Notes: generated by a model not told the origin, from the letters alone. DNA of 64,000 bases from Holothuria scabra (GCA_037179385.1 CM074179.1:69149806-69213805), one strand, 5' to 3'. Shown: positions 50,462 through 63,290, counted from the stretch's first letter. Made by a program: numbers and translations.

Positions 50462-52500
50462 CAGTGGCGTAGCTAGGATTTTTTCCAGGGGGGGCAAAGG
50501 TATGAAATTTCCCCAAAACTATTCCCGGTCAATGTGTGTGTATTTCATATAAAGTATGCAAAATTTACAAGCATAACTACATTACCATAATTAACATTAT
50601 GTAATTGAACCTGCACTTTAATCTTAAGCTATAACATAGAACAATTAGAAATAACAACTCTTAGTATATTATTTTGGTTAACAATATCTGGTTTATTTTT
50701 ATATACTAATGCAGTGGCGTAGGCAGGATTTCTCTGAAGGGGGGGGGGGGCACGCGGTATGGTCTAAGGGTAGGGGTGTCCGAAATTTTTTTGACGTTTA
50801 CAAGGAGCCTAGATGCAAAATGGTGCAAGATTTTCAACTTTGAGAAGAACAGTATTCAAGGTTGAATCATGGTGGTTCATGAGGGTAAAACTAAAACATT
50901 TGTGTCTTTACATGCATTCTTATGCCAGTTATGCTACCTTACATAGTAAAACTTGTCATTAAATTTGCACACTTTAAGGATTCAAAATAAAGCAGCATTA
51001 ATCGGTATAGGATTTGTGGTTTTTCTTTGCCACAAAAACTTATTATGTCTTAAAGATTATCTAAGCGGAGCGCCACCATTGGTTGGCGCGGAGCGTAGAG
51101 AAAATTTCGAAAAATCAGACCCCTCAGATGGCCGGATACAGCATTTTCCAGACCTATACGAAGAATCTAACCAGTCGCTAACTTCTTTTGTCGTTTGCAA
51201 TAAAATGCTCCCTTCAAAATATTTCTAGATACTGCAAAGTGATCAGAGAGTTAAGAGCTAATTTGACCACCACTAGTTGGCGCGGAGTGTAAAGAAAATT
51301 TCGAAGAATCAGACCACTCAGATGGTCAAAAATAGCGTATTCAAGCTTGTAAAGAGAATCTGAACATGTAGTCTTTATTTTTATCAATGCCACTAGTGGT
51401 ATACAGAGTCTGCCTTTTTAAGTAAAAATTGTAATTCGACAGAATTTGCCTGTTTGCAGGAATTGAAAATATTGGCATCTCTGAAGGACCTTGCAGAGAC
51501 AGTCCTTTCCCTTTGGAAATTTTTGAAAAATTGCATGTCCATATGCAATCTGGTGCCACATAGGCTATCTTTTGAATTAAAATCTGTGTTATTAAAGTTT
51601 GACTACGTATTTTTAAGAACAAAGAGAAAATGGCATATGTGAGGGGAGCCTGGCCCAATAGTCCCCCTTCGTATACCACTAAAAGGAGGCCTAAGAGTGG
51701 CTCGATCACACAGGATATCCTGTTAGAGCAGCAGTTTGTTAGGTGTGGAAGGCTACAAGGTACTCCTGGACCCGTCTATTGTTACATCCCAAGTGAGCAG
51801 AAAGCTATTTTCCTGAACTAGCCTTTAAGCTTCCATGGATTAGGCTAAGTAACAAACTCTAAGTATGACAAAGGGTCCCGTTCATTCTAATTTCTAGACT
51901 AACTTTAAGTTTTTTCGTTGGTCATGGATTGTTTCAGCCCCGTCCATCGTTATGTACACAGAGTAAAATCGGTAAAGCTACTACAAGCTTGTAGGACAAT
52001 ATAATAACCTCGGGGGGGGGTCTATGTCAGTGACTTGTTGGTTTTCACATCCTTTTACTGAATTCCAAAAGTGTACAACGCAGAAACTGTGTACAAGGGG
52101 ATAAGTTCGAGTTCCAAGGGGATAAGTTCGAGTTTACAGCCTTTCAGTGTTAGTTGTACTGTATCAGCTGTTGTTAAATTCCTGAATAACAGCTTCCTGT
52201 GTACTCAAATGCACTGATCATAATACCCGTATACAAGAGAACATTCAGTCTGCAACGCGGCGACGACATTTCTGTGGAACGCGAGTAGGGACAGTTTATG
52301 CGACACTGCCGAAATCTGGATTATTTTTTGCATTAAAATACGAATTTTGTACGAGAAATGTCTCACAATTTCTTATTCTAACAAAAATTTTGAGAAATTT
52401 TTGTAATTTATCAAATTTTCCCAATTGCATCAAATTTCCCCAAAATATTTTCCAGGGGGGGCAACTTGCCCCCCCTGCCCCCCCAGTAGCTACGCCACTG
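50462..52500. mobile_element. 2039-bp hAT-type element with perfect 8-bp duplication
   Basis: Left end CAGTGGCGTAGCTAGGA and right end AGTAGCTACGCCACTG are inverted. The duplication CACACTGT is exact (50454-50461 and 52501-52508). G-rich sub-terminal parts with TTTTCCAGGGGGGGCAA occur at both ends in opposite orientation. No transposase; frames such as 51341-51709 have no domain. A second, single-ended hAT-like start (CAGTGGCGTAGGCAGGATTT) lies inside at 50712. Confidence 0.9.
51050..51360 (+). repeat. Internal tandem units of the hAT-type element
   Basis: GGTTGGCGCGGAGCGTAGAG (about 51080) and AGTTGGCGCGGAGTGTAAAG (about 51276) start units about 195 bases apart. Both continue AAAATTTCGAA.AATCAGACC and CTCAGATGG. 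The opening CTAAGCGGAGCGCCACCAT is shared with 5626 in the composite element. Confidence 0.7.
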
Positions 52501-52974
52501 CACACTGTGTGATATCATGAAAGATTATGAATGAGATCATCTCATTTTCATGTGCTGCACCCAATATGCTAGGTAGGGTATGGAACAAGGCCCGAGTGTT
52601 AATAGTCAGTGTTCGAGTTACTGTTTGGTTTAGCATGCCCAGTATGTGTAGTAGAGTGCTGTACTTCTTACTGCAAATGATATAAAAGTCGGGACCTGCA
52701 ACGTTATAAATGCAATTTCTTTTAATGTGCAATGTCTGCGATCCTGCACCTAAACACAAAGATAAATGACACCATATACACTCCAATTAACACGACACCA
52801 AATTTATTGCACAATGGTCACAAATATACTTAACATTAAAAGAGAGACACAGAGACGAGATAACCTACAGTCAATGCTACTGAATAAAGCAGTTACAGGT
52901 TATAAAGCATTATAACATTCAATGATACAGTACCTTACATCCAAAATAAATATATGTTACAAGTAGGGCTGAGT
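52501..52974. other. Non-coding, possible distal poly(A) site on minus strand
   Basis: Minus-strand AATAAA at 52808-52803. This could end a very long 3' UTR of the G-gamma gene, which I consider unlikely but not excluded. No exon seen. Confidence 0.3.
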
Positions 52975-53000
52975 CAGGGAATTGCTATGGCAACTCCTTG
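52975..53000. repeat. 26-bp palindrome, copy 3
   Basis: CAGGGAATTGC, spacer TATG, GCAACTCCTTG. Two mismatches between arms. The core TTGCTATGGCAAC also resembles an RFX X-box. Confidence 0.7.
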
Positions 53001-56000
53001 CTTCATTAAAGAGAGTCATTATTCTCACCCCCTACAGCAAACACCTTCCCTGGAATACTGGACATTCAAATAAAACTGAATTTATGAAAGGGTTACGAAG
53101 GAAGATTTTCTTTTGTTTCCTACTTGAAACAATGAAACTTCGTTTTGAATATAAATAGTGTAATAACAAGCTGCATTCCAACCAGCCAAGCCATTTTCCA
53201 AGGTATTTTTCTTAACATTAATAAATTACCATAAAGAGTTGGTAAACTTTTTAAGAAGAATGACTGATTATATTCACCATAATGAAATAAGACAGTCAAA
53301 ATATTTTCCTTAAGAAATAAATTTCCATATGTCGCACACCACTACAGAAGAGACGTCCATTGCATGATGAGGGAATATTGTAAACAGAATTTACTGTCTA
53401 CAGTTTGCAACAAACTGTACCTATCTTTATTTTAGATATTAGATATCCTTTAAATGGAGGGAGTTGTACATTATTTGCCTAAGTCTAAATTTAAGCAAAA
53501 CTACAAAGTTACATAAAGGATGCCATTAATAAAACATGAGACAAATATTCAATTTTTCCATAAAATTAATAAAAGCATAAGATACAGAATGTTTTGGACA
53601 AATAACAATGTCAATTCAACATAGTATTGTGGCTGTTCTTGTCTACAGTGTGGTGCACAGACAGAGTACTGGTATGTCTGGAACTTCTATTTTGAAGAGG
53701 ACTTTATGAATTCAATGTTGAGCACTAGAGTAAGAGTATGCAAAATTTTTTACTTTTTGCAAATGATTTGTCATACTACACCTTCCACACTTATCATGTA
53801 CTTCTGTGCACCCCTACAAAAGCTTGTGATTATGGTAATCAAATTGAGAAGATATTATTCTATACAAGACCCTGATATAAAGATTTTACCACAGGAACAG
53901 TAACTCCCAGGCTGTTGCACAATGCATGGTGGGAAACAAAGGTACAACCCAGTTGAATTAAAACCCTTATCTATCCCACAATGCATTATTGATGCATCTA
54001 TGATTGTACACACCTTCAGAGACATTCCCCATGCCTTTTCCCTGCATCATTGGAGACCTGTAAATCTCAAACAGTTGGTGATCACCAACACCTCACTTAA
54101 GCCCAACCTGCATACACTGTTGCAGGCCAAAGATCAAATTCTCACATAGGCCCTCTATGATGGGTCCAAGGCAGACCACATCTGTCTGTTCAAGGATTCA
54201 ACAAAACCTAAGCAGACTTAGTTTGACAGATTTGGCATTGAAGGAAAGGAGAGGATGAACAAATTCTTTTTCCATAGTGCACAGTTTCTTATATGTCATA
54301 AATCTGTCAAAGGTCTTGTAATGTACTGTACGTTTGACAAGAACAGCCCCCTAAAGAAATGACATGGAATTTGTCCCATCTACCAAGGTCCCTAAAACAA
54401 AGTCCCTTAACCTTCACTTTAATAGACATCACGGTTATATGGGCATAAAACACTACAGTGGATACACAAGAAAATTATAAACATGAATTCAGGATGGACA
54501 TTTAAATGACAATGATAGTTTGAATACTAATACATGAGCCTCTACCATTTTACCTTCTGAGCTATATAATACAACATAATATGAAATCATGGTTTAGCTA
54601 CTTTACACTATCACAGCTTTGCTGGGGGGAGGGCAATGAATAACAAGATGCTGATAATACTACTCTCATACAGGATCATGATTATTCAGTACAAGTGAAA
54701 AATTTAATCATACTGTGATTGGCTAGTGTCAATTAATGGTAATGATATGAGAGTGCAGAGTTTACAAAATGTAAAGGCCCTATTATATATGTGAGGGTTT
54801 TGTTCATGCTGGTATTAGACAGTAGGTGGCAAGGTGAAATTCTAAATTAAAAAGAGACAATTTTAATTGCTCCATATTTTGAAATTAACTGCTTTAATAA
54901 CATACTTTTTTTAAAGCCCCATTTAGTTTGAGCAATAGCAGTGGGGTACAGTTAAACCAACAGATTCGTGTACCAAGAAATTATATCAGTAGTTCTGTAT
55001 GTCCCACATTGGGGCACCAGTTAAAGATGGCCATCTGTTCAGCCTTCTTCATAATATAGGTTTGTCCTTGACCTTAGTGGTCACATGACCTAGATATAAA
55101 ATGCTTTGAAGCTACTACTCAGAGTAGTTTGCAAGTAATACATGTAATAGGAATAATAATAATAAAAAAGTCCGAGGATTTAAAACCTCATATCTCTTTC
55201 TGATAACTGCATGACTACTGTTTATTTATCTCAAGTCCATTCTTTGTGAATTTAGGTTGAGGTATGTGTACTCTGTAAAAAAGAGGGCTGCTTGTGGCAT
55301 AAAGATTTAATATACAAAGTAACAAAATAGCACACATTCTTTTGAATCCAAAGTGATGAATCTGCCTAACAAAAAGTAGGATAACTAAGAACTGTTTATG
55401 ATGTACTGCAGGTCAAATTGAAGAAAAATTAGAGCAAAAGGTGATAAATGAAGTTTTCAAAGTGTGTTGAACAAATGAACTTCATTTGATTCATTTGAAT
55501 GGTGCATTATGGGATAGCTAGGTTTTGATTTACCCAATGAGCATTAAACACATGACACCATTGTACTTAAGGGCAGACTAAATGTCAAACCTATAACAAG
55601 AAGCTGTGATTATTCTCAAAAATGGCACTTTTTGCAGAGAAGGACTGAGGGCTAATTGAGGACTGGGAAATTTCCTTGAGGATCCTTCCATAATTGGGAC
55701 TTTATACACTAGAGCTCTTATGAACACCATGGAGCTTCCATGTGTCGACTGGAGCTACTACTGTCGGAGGCCCTCCAGATGAAAATCCCAGATGACAATT
55801 ATTACCTTGCTCCCTGTCTGCAGTGTTGTAATTGAATCACTAGATAAATGATTAGTGATTAGTGACTTTCAAACTTTTAAGTGACTTGAGTCAAGTCATT
55901 GACTCGAGTCACTGTACTATTTCAATGGGGAAATTACTCCTGAATTCTATGAAGTCACTACCATTTTGAGAGGAAGTGACTTGTTACAACACTGCCTGTT

Positions 56001-58065
56001 TGCCCATAATGAATGACACAACCTAACAAAAGGTAAAAGTGAGATGAATCTGCACTAAATGCAGATTTTCCCAAAATAAAAGGGGGGGGGGCTTCTTACT
56101 GTAGTCTGCTGAAGTTAAAAAGTACTGTACTGCTTCCAATTTTATGGGAAATTGTAGCTAAATAAGTGCATGATGTGGCAGTTTTGCCCCCAAGTGTTTA
56201 TCCATATGAAATTGCTGACACACCTAAAAACTTAACCACTGTCCTCAGACAATAAAAATGAGTTGGAGTTTTCTTAAAAAGTTTCATACCAAAGACAGAT
56301 TTTCAAATAATCCTAAAAAATGTAAAAACTTCATTGTTTCGGGGAATCTTATAAAAGGTTGTTTCAATGGTAAGATTTCATGACAAAAAATTGTCTAACA
56401 ATAATAGTACCAATTATTTTGCATTTTGGGAGTCTAATATACCCTTCACAGCCTAATTTTTGTTCTACAAGCACCAATCACCTTTCATGAACAATGACTG
56501 CAGGCATACAATCAACATCACCGTAACAAATGGTTGCATTATGAATGCAAGGATGATTTCTCCCCCCTCCCCTCTTTCCTACCAATGATCTACTCTTCCA
56601 CGATAAAACCCTTAAACCATGTTTAGAAAGTAGTTAAAAACTTGAAAAATTTTACTGTAATTTGAAAAACAAAATGCAATGCTCGTGTTTGATTGGTGGG
56701 CCATTATATGGAATTGTGAAGGGGCTTTTTATTCTTTTTAAAAAGCAAAGTCAAATCTTTCCAACTGCACGTTCACAGATTCATGTAAGCTTGTATTACT
56801 CTCAGAATTGACTAAAGTTTTCCAACCACAATACAATTTTTACTCAAAAATTTGAATGCAGATTTTCAGACTATCAACTGGATATTCATAATTTTAAAAG
56901 TGAATATACTGTAGGAACAGCTTGGTAAAGTAGCATAGAGAGTATCTCCCTATTGTAGACATACCTCAATCTTATATTTTCAAACACTTTACCAGCCTAT
57001 CACTCTAAAAATTTGGCCATTGCCTACATGCACACCTATGTTAGCTAAATGCCAAATTTGGCCATTCCCAAAAAGCTACAAGCCAAATAAAAAGGGTACA
57101 AAACCATTCAAGGCAATTCTGTAATACAAAAGTTTTCCATTTCAACACTCATAAACACACCAAACTAAATGAGACACTGAAGTTTTACAATTTACCATTT
57201 ACAGAATACTATTAAATTTAAAGAAGAGAATACAATTGAGCCTACGAAGGCATTTATATTTGCACTGGGTTGATCTTGATTACATTCCACATAACTTTAT
57301 GCTTCTACATCATCTACAAAGGTCAGAGGTCAAAGACACTTTTTCTGGCAGTTTGAGATGTGCCTTTTAATCATGACACTTGTTGAACGAGATTTGCCTG
57401 GCCTGCACTGTCTAATTGCAGTGCAAGGGATAAATGGAACCACGAGCAAAATAAATCTTAAGTTTTATACTCCCCCCTTAACTGACTGTTTCTTTGACAT
57501 CAGATTCAGTGTAATGGATAAACCTACTAATAAGAGGGGAAAGAATACATTTTTAACAGATTTCCCACAACCTCACAGAATTTAGAGCAACTGTCTGAAA
57601 TATTTCTTGAATTCTGTTCACTTTTCATTGATGCACTTTTCTTACGTACATTATTTCCTAAGAAGTCATCTCATCAAAAGAACCCTATAAGTTACAGTAC
57701 ATTCTTCCTTTGCAACTCTTTGTAAAACTTATCTTGTTTATAGACATCATCTTGATCACACCAGTCACTCTTAACTATATAAGCATGACTGACTGACAAT
57801 GGTATAGTGAAACCACCCACTTTTCTATTCCAGGCTGGTCAGAGGCTGCACAGCTATTTCTTGACAGGTAACAAATGGTTGAGTTGGTCTTGAGTTTGAA
57901 AGATGGTACAGATGAATTTAGACTGGAGTGTACTAACATCAATGAAACCTGTAACAGACAACAATGAAATCTTTTTTTTTGCAATGCATAAAATATAATG
58001 TCAATAGTATCCAAATGAGAGTTAAAATGATGGCTTTTATTTTAACTGATGTTCTCCCTGCAATA
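53001..58065. other. Non-coding AT-rich DNA
   Basis: Few repeats, one G8 run at about 56082, no recognisable exon. Frames at 53706-54149, 57358-57585 and 57775-58014 have no domain. Confidence 0.4.
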
Positions 58066-58125
58066 TCACCAAATGAATGACAATTGCCAAAGGAATGACA
58101 ATTGCCAAATGAATGACAATTTCTT
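58066..58125 (+). repeat. Short minisatellite
   Basis: Three copies of a unit like AATGACAATTGCCAAA at a spacing of about 18-21 bases. Confidence 0.75.
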
Positions 58126-58166
58126 CAAGAAAAATATCCTTCTTCTGCATCAGCTCATTGATTTAA

Positions 58167-58427
58167 TGGTAAAGAGTAGTCCCCCAAACTTACTTTTGAG
58201 GAAAAAGCTAAATATCACAATTTTTCTCTTATTTCTCTTCAAAGTATATTTCATTATGTTTAATGACTTAACTGTTGCATGCATATTCAAGGTAAACCAA
58301 CAGAAAAGGTATTTCTGGTAAATTTCACATTTGAAGAGAAAAAATGTTGTCAAATGACTCCCAACAGCGAATCATGAAAGTGGACAGTCTACTACACTTC
58401 TTCAGTTTGGGATGACTGCTCCTGCCT
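58167..58427 (-). mobile_element. 254-bp TTAA-type MITE, family A, copy 5
   Basis: Left TTAA at 58163-58166; the right site is mutated (TTGTAA). Starts TGGTAAAGAGTAGTCCCCC and ends GGATGACTGCTCCTGCC. Interior matches copies 2-4. Confidence 0.85.
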
Positions 58428-59604
58428 TGTAAGTATGTACAGTAGTTCTGGATTGATGAATGTCACATTTTTAGTAGCACTGTTTCCTCATTGATATTAT
58501 ACATGAGGTCAATACACCCAGGATGATAACATTTGACTCATTGGAAACTTCAGTTTTGTGGAAATGTAGACACATCGGATCTGTGGAAAAAAAAACTGAA
58601 CCCCTTTTTTTTTTCCATTTTTTCCCACAATTATCAGCACCTTAAATTGACAAGCCATTGCCTCAAAACTGAATCATAGCAGCTTAATGTAAATTACTGG
58701 TGGGTAGAACTGATTTGGTGAGCTCTTGAAATTCCCCTGTGAAAAATTCTCAATGAAACCCTAGCAGAGGGAAGCGAAGCAAAGTCTATGGAATACTTTT
58801 TTCAGTTTGAAAACTGCTTAGATGGTAACCAGTAAATATATGTGACCCCACACGCCATTACCTAGCAAATGGGGTGACAACTATCATGTGTTTGTTGAGG
58901 GAGTCCTTTACAAAATTGAATCACTGTGGTTTCAATAAACCTTTTGTGCTGAAATTGCTTGCCCTTTTTTAGTTGGATGTTTCTTTGCATTGTGCTGTAA
59001 AAGCACAAAAAATGTGGGCTACTGTAGCTCAATAGATGGTTGTACGATCCATGGTAAATTTTGTATTTGCAAGGAATTGTCGGTGCAATTAAAAAATGTC
59101 ATTAAGTCTTTATTACTAAATGCATTAAAGTCAAGCTACAAAAATTTTACCTCCTTAATAGGAAATTTAATGTATTCCTAAGATGGTTTCCATCTGTTGT
59201 TGACAGAGCTATGGATTTTGGTCAGACAAGGAAATAATGGCCTGCAGGGGTGCATTTCTGTAGGATGTTAGAAACCTAAAAAGGGTGCCTGCAAGCAACT
59301 TTGGTCTATAAGGGGAGGGGGATTGGTTGCCCCCTGAGCATATGGTACAGTAGCTCAGCCACTACCATAGTACCATTTGTGGACTGTGAACTATGAACTG
59401 TGCAACCATGCTACTGTAGATACAAATACAGCGCCCAACGACTCAGAGTGTTTGGAACATAAATTTTAAGTGATACGTGTATGGTTAAAAGAAGGGCTTA
59501 AGGTCGCAACAGAATTTGGTATGTATTGAAATCTGATGTGTGGTTCTCAAGATATAAGCACGTAAATTTCTCACATTTTCAACCAGAAAGCCAAAAGGCT
59601 TAGT
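58428..59604. other. Non-coding, nothing recognised
   Basis: AT-rich. A-box-like word TAGCTCAATAG at about 59029 has no proper B box or cloverleaf, so no tRNA is called. Confidence 0.4.
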
Positions 59605-61415
59605 GATTCCTTGCCGCTGAAATGTAAGGCCTTTTTTCACATTGACATTGCTTTGCAATGTTTTTCAATTAACAGGGCTCCATAATGTGCCCACAAAGTA
59701 CACATGCAAGGCATCCAATCTTCCTACATTGAGATCCCCCTTGACCGTTGTGAACCCAAATGACATTTGACCTCCACCAAAAACTTCTGGGGCCATGTAT
59801 TCACTATGTGCCATCTACAGGACAAGTTACAGGACCCTTCAAGTGACCTTTCTTGAAAGACTGTGCAGGAAAGCTTGTCAGGCTTTGAATATGCTGACTC
59901 CAAATGAACTTTGACGTTTCAGAAAATCAATAGGGATCATCTACTCAATATGACCAATCCACACACTAAATATGAGCACAGTCACATGTACCGTTCTTGA
60001 GATATCGTGCTTACGAAGTTTTGACCTTTTGACCTCTCATGACACCAAATGACCTTTGACCTCCACCAAAAACAATAGGGATCATCTACTCAATATGGCC
60101 AACACACTCGCCAAATATGAGCACAGTCACACGTACCGTTCCTGAGATATCGTGTTTACGAAGTTTTGTCCTTTTGACCTATTGTGACCCCAAACGACCT
60201 TTGATCTCCACCAAAACCAATAGGGATTGTCTACTCAATATGACCAACCCACACACCAAATATGAGTATAGTCACATGTACCATTCTCCAGATATTGTGT
60301 TTACGAAGTTATGACCTTTTGACCTCTCCTGACCTTTGACGTCCACGAAAATCAAAAGGGATCATCTACTCAATATGAACAACCCTCACACCAAATATGA
60401 GCATAGTCACATGTACCGTTCTTGAGATATCATGTTTACGAAGTTTTGACCTTTTGACCTCTCGTGACCCCAAATGACCTTTGACCTCCACGAAAATCAA
60501 CAGGGATCATCTACTCAATATGGCCAATCCACACAGCAAATATGAGCATAGTCACATGTACCGTTCTTGAGATATCATGTTTACGAAGTTTTGACCTTTT
60601 GACCTCTCGTAACCCCAAATGACCTTTGATCTCTACCAAAAACAATAGGGATCATCTACTCAATATGGCCAATGCACACACCAAATATGAGTATAGTCAC
60701 ACTTACCCTTCTTGAGATACCTTGTTTACAAGAAATTTCTAAGGAATTTACCTATTGACCTCTCGTGACCCCACATGACCCTTGACCTCCACGAAAATCG
60801 ATAGGGATGACCAACCAACACACCAAATATGAGCATAGTCACATGTTCTGTTCTTGAGATATCGTGTTTACGAAGTTTTGACCTTTTGACCTCTCGTGAC
60901 CCCAAATGACCTTTGATCTCCGCCAAAAACTATAGGCATCATCTACTCAATATGGCCAATGCACAAACCAAATATGAGATTAGTCACACTTACCCTTCTT
61001 GAAATACCGTGTTTACAAGCAATTTCTAAGGAATTTACCTATTGACCTCTCATGACCCCAAATGACCTTTGACCTCCAAGAAAATCGATAGGGATCATCT
61101 ACTCAATATGACCAACCCACACACCAAATATGAGCATAGTCACATGTACCATTCTTGAGATATCGTGTTTACTGTACGAAGTTTTGACCTTTTGACCTCT
61201 CGTGACCCCAAATGACCTTTGACGTCCACCAAAAACGGTAGGGATCATCTACCCAATACGGGCAATCCACATGCCAAGTATGAGATCCCTCGGAGTTACC
61301 CTTCTTGAGATATCTTGTTTACAAGCCAAAGCGTCACATACGCACACACACACACACACATACACACGACATCACCATCGCATAGATTCCTTGTCTGCTT
61401 ACAGCAAGGAATCAA
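59605..61415 (+). repeat. Tandem array, about 131-156-bp units rich in TGACCT half-sites
   Basis: Well-preserved units run from about 60020 to 61330; more decayed ones start near 59745. Each unit reads TGACCTTTTGACCTCTCGTG, a CCCCAAATGACCTTTGACC part, ATCATCTACTCAATATGGCC, CAAATATGAGCATAGTCAC and GAGATATCGTGTTTACGAAG. The DR2 word TGACCTTTTGACCT is exact at 60022, 60312, 60447, 60592, 60879 and 61185, with variants at 60167, 60748 and 61035. The DR1 word TGACCTTTGACCT is exact at 60050, 60475 and 61063. A CA microsatellite follows (61344-61358). TGATTCCTTG at 59605 and CAAGGAATCA at about 61405-61414 may be inverted ends of a parent element. Confidence 0.85.
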
Positions 61416-61461
61416 CAAAAAGCACATATGACATCATATCCCCACATTAGTCCACGGTGTA

Positions 61462-61467
61462 TTTATT
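61462..61467 (-). promoter_or_regulatory. Candidate poly(A) signal for the G-gamma gene
   Basis: AATAAA on the minus strand, about 475 bases after the G-gamma stop codon and before the tandem array. This is a more ordinary 3' UTR length than the 9.1 kb to the signal at 52808. Confidence 0.4.
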
Positions 61468-61941
61468 TAAACTTTTAGAGTCAATTTTCTCCTCAACGAT
61501 CCCATGCTATTAAAATGTGATTGCATAAGTGGCATGAGAACTTTACAAACTTTGCATTCCCAACAGGGAGGTCCTACTCCTAATAACTCCAAGGTCAACA
61601 TAATGTAAGAGTCTGATCAAACAAAGGGAAAAAAAGCATTCCTTGTCAATGTGTGGAAGTAATAAGCTGCTCTGCTGCACTCAAAGTTACTGTACTGTAC
61701 TGTCCGATTTGAATGAAACTTTAACCACACTATGCAGATTTGATTCCTCTTTCACATATAAAAATTAAATTTTTGCTTAAACTTGCCCTTTAACACAACC
61801 ATCAAAACATGACCAAACACACAGTTTCTCTAAATTTTTTGACTGCTTCACACAGTGTAATTTAAAAACAATAACACACAGTATGCAAGTAATGCATCAT
61901 TTAAGCTCACCTTTTTATGAATTATCAGCATTCCCAAATAT
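61468..61941 (-). other. Presumed 3' UTR of the G-gamma gene
   Basis: AT-rich, follows the stop codon directly. No other feature. Confidence 0.45.
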
Positions 61942-62050
61942 TTACAAAATGCTGCAGGATTTCTTTTCTTTGAAGGGGTTTCCACTTGAAGGTGGGATCC
62001 CTGTTAGTAGAAAATCTGCCTCCGCATTCTGTTCACAATACTGTTGGAGT
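61942..62050 (-). CDS. G-protein gamma subunit, last coding exon (partial gene)
   Basis: Minus-strand exon after acceptor TTTCTCTCCACAG. The first base completes a split codon (phase 2), then 35 residues and TAA at 61944-61942. The product starts [19 protein letters not shown] and continues with a GNPF segment, KEKKS and the terminal CSIL. Gγ subunits pair with Gβ and tether the dimer to the plasma membrane. Family hallmarks seen are (Y/F)C-x-x-(N/H)A, DPLL-like [11 protein letters not shown] followed by basic residues, and a C-terminal CAAX box. The final Leu predicts geranylgeranylation. DFLL replaces the commoner DPLL. The N-terminal coiled-coil exon is not in the window and must lie to the right of 64000. 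Which Gγ paralogue this is cannot be told from 35 residues. Confidence 0.93.
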
Positions 62051-63144
62051 CTGTGGAGAGAAATTCAAAATGCCGAGTACTGTAAAGCAGGACTGGCCAA
62101 AACTTTGTTTTGGGGGAGGACGGGGAGTTGACACATTACATTGAATGGAGAAAGCAGGTAGTCACAAAACATCCCACTACAGTAGATACAGTTTGTAACC
62201 ATTATTCAAAAGAAGAGAATCTTCATGAATTTTTAATGCGGGGGTCCACAACCATTTTGCCTTTTTGTCATGTTGTAACCCCATAGCTATGCGACTGAAA
62301 TAAAGGAGCAATCCACAATAAAGTAATGGACAAATGGAGACTAGCATACAAGTTTGAATAATGTTTTGAGGCCCATGTGAGCTGGGGGTTGTAGAATAAA
62401 CCAATTTCCCCCCTCCCCATTGTAAGAGGTGACCAAAGGGAAATCAACCTTGCACTTGAACCATACAAGTTTGAAAATAATTAAAAAAATTGAACTTTTT
62501 ATTGTGTTGACTGACACTATTAAAGACAGGAGAGGGAGGGTAAAATCTCCCCACTATTCCACTCGGGGATGGTCAATGTTTTACCCCCCGCCCCCAAATG
62601 TTCAGTCTACGTGTAATGTATGCTTACATTTTTTTGGCTGGCAAGTATATTTTTTCTCCACTTTAACATGATAAGAAGTTCATCTTCACACAATCTTTAA
62701 ACAAACACAGGTTTTTCACTGTGACAATCGCAGTAAGTTCTTTATTTTATGAATTTTTCAAGATACGGTTGATAATTTGGGAATTCTATCACCCTAATTC
62801 TATAGACTGAGTACAACATCCAGTTTTACTTAGGCCAATTCATCAGATTGTAGACTTTTCCATTATTTCCATGAATAAAGCTGCAAATAATCTGGTTATC
62901 TTGAGCCAACTTGCAGGTCATGTAACTAATGGTCTCAGAATTCAATTTGTAGTTGCCAGGGACAACCCTATGAGTTGAAGTCTGCATTTTTAAGTTCAAT
63001 TTCAATCTTCTAGTGCAACTGGTTGAAGTCAAGTTGTTTTTTGAGTTCAAAAGAGTCTTTCCATATATGTTTAACAATACCTAAGAAATTAACCTCTGTA
63101 ATAAATCCCATAAAGCAGTCTCCCTGGGGCCACTGTAGTGTTAA
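62051..63144 (-). other. Intron of the G-gamma gene
   Basis: No upstream Gγ exon (QLR.EA..R.KVS motif) could be read on the minus strand up to 64000. Frames at 62826-63077 and 62429-62671 have no domain. Confidence 0.5.
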
Positions 63145-63290
63145 AACCCAGGAGCTTCTGAAGGGGGTTCACCCCTGCAGCCCCACTGTCTTTGTCCCTA
63201 GAACCCCACTAGGGGGCTGAGGTGGGCCCAAGACCCCACCTGGGATGGGCTTCACACTTCAGGCTTGTATCATGCTGGCTTCGCATGCAC
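63145..63290 (+). repeat. Interspersed GC-rich repeat, copy 2
   Basis: GAGCTTCTGAAGGGGG, TTCACCCCTG, CTTTGTCCCTAGAACCCCAC, TAGGGGGCTGAGG, AAGACCCCACCTGG and GATGGGCTTCACACTTC parallel 2025-2165 in order. Confidence 0.5.

Noticed and set aside
50712..50731. Second complete hAT-type element starting at 50712
   Set aside because: No matching right end and no TACTAATG duplication could be found downstream within the outer element.
59020..59060. Possible tRNA gene
   Set aside because: TAGCTCAATAG fits an A box, but the B-box-like word lies only about ten bases on and no cloverleaf can be formed.
62826..63077. Upstream G-gamma exon in a minus-strand frame
   Set aside because: The translation lacks the QLR.EA..R.KVS coiled-coil pattern and no donor site in the right phase was found.
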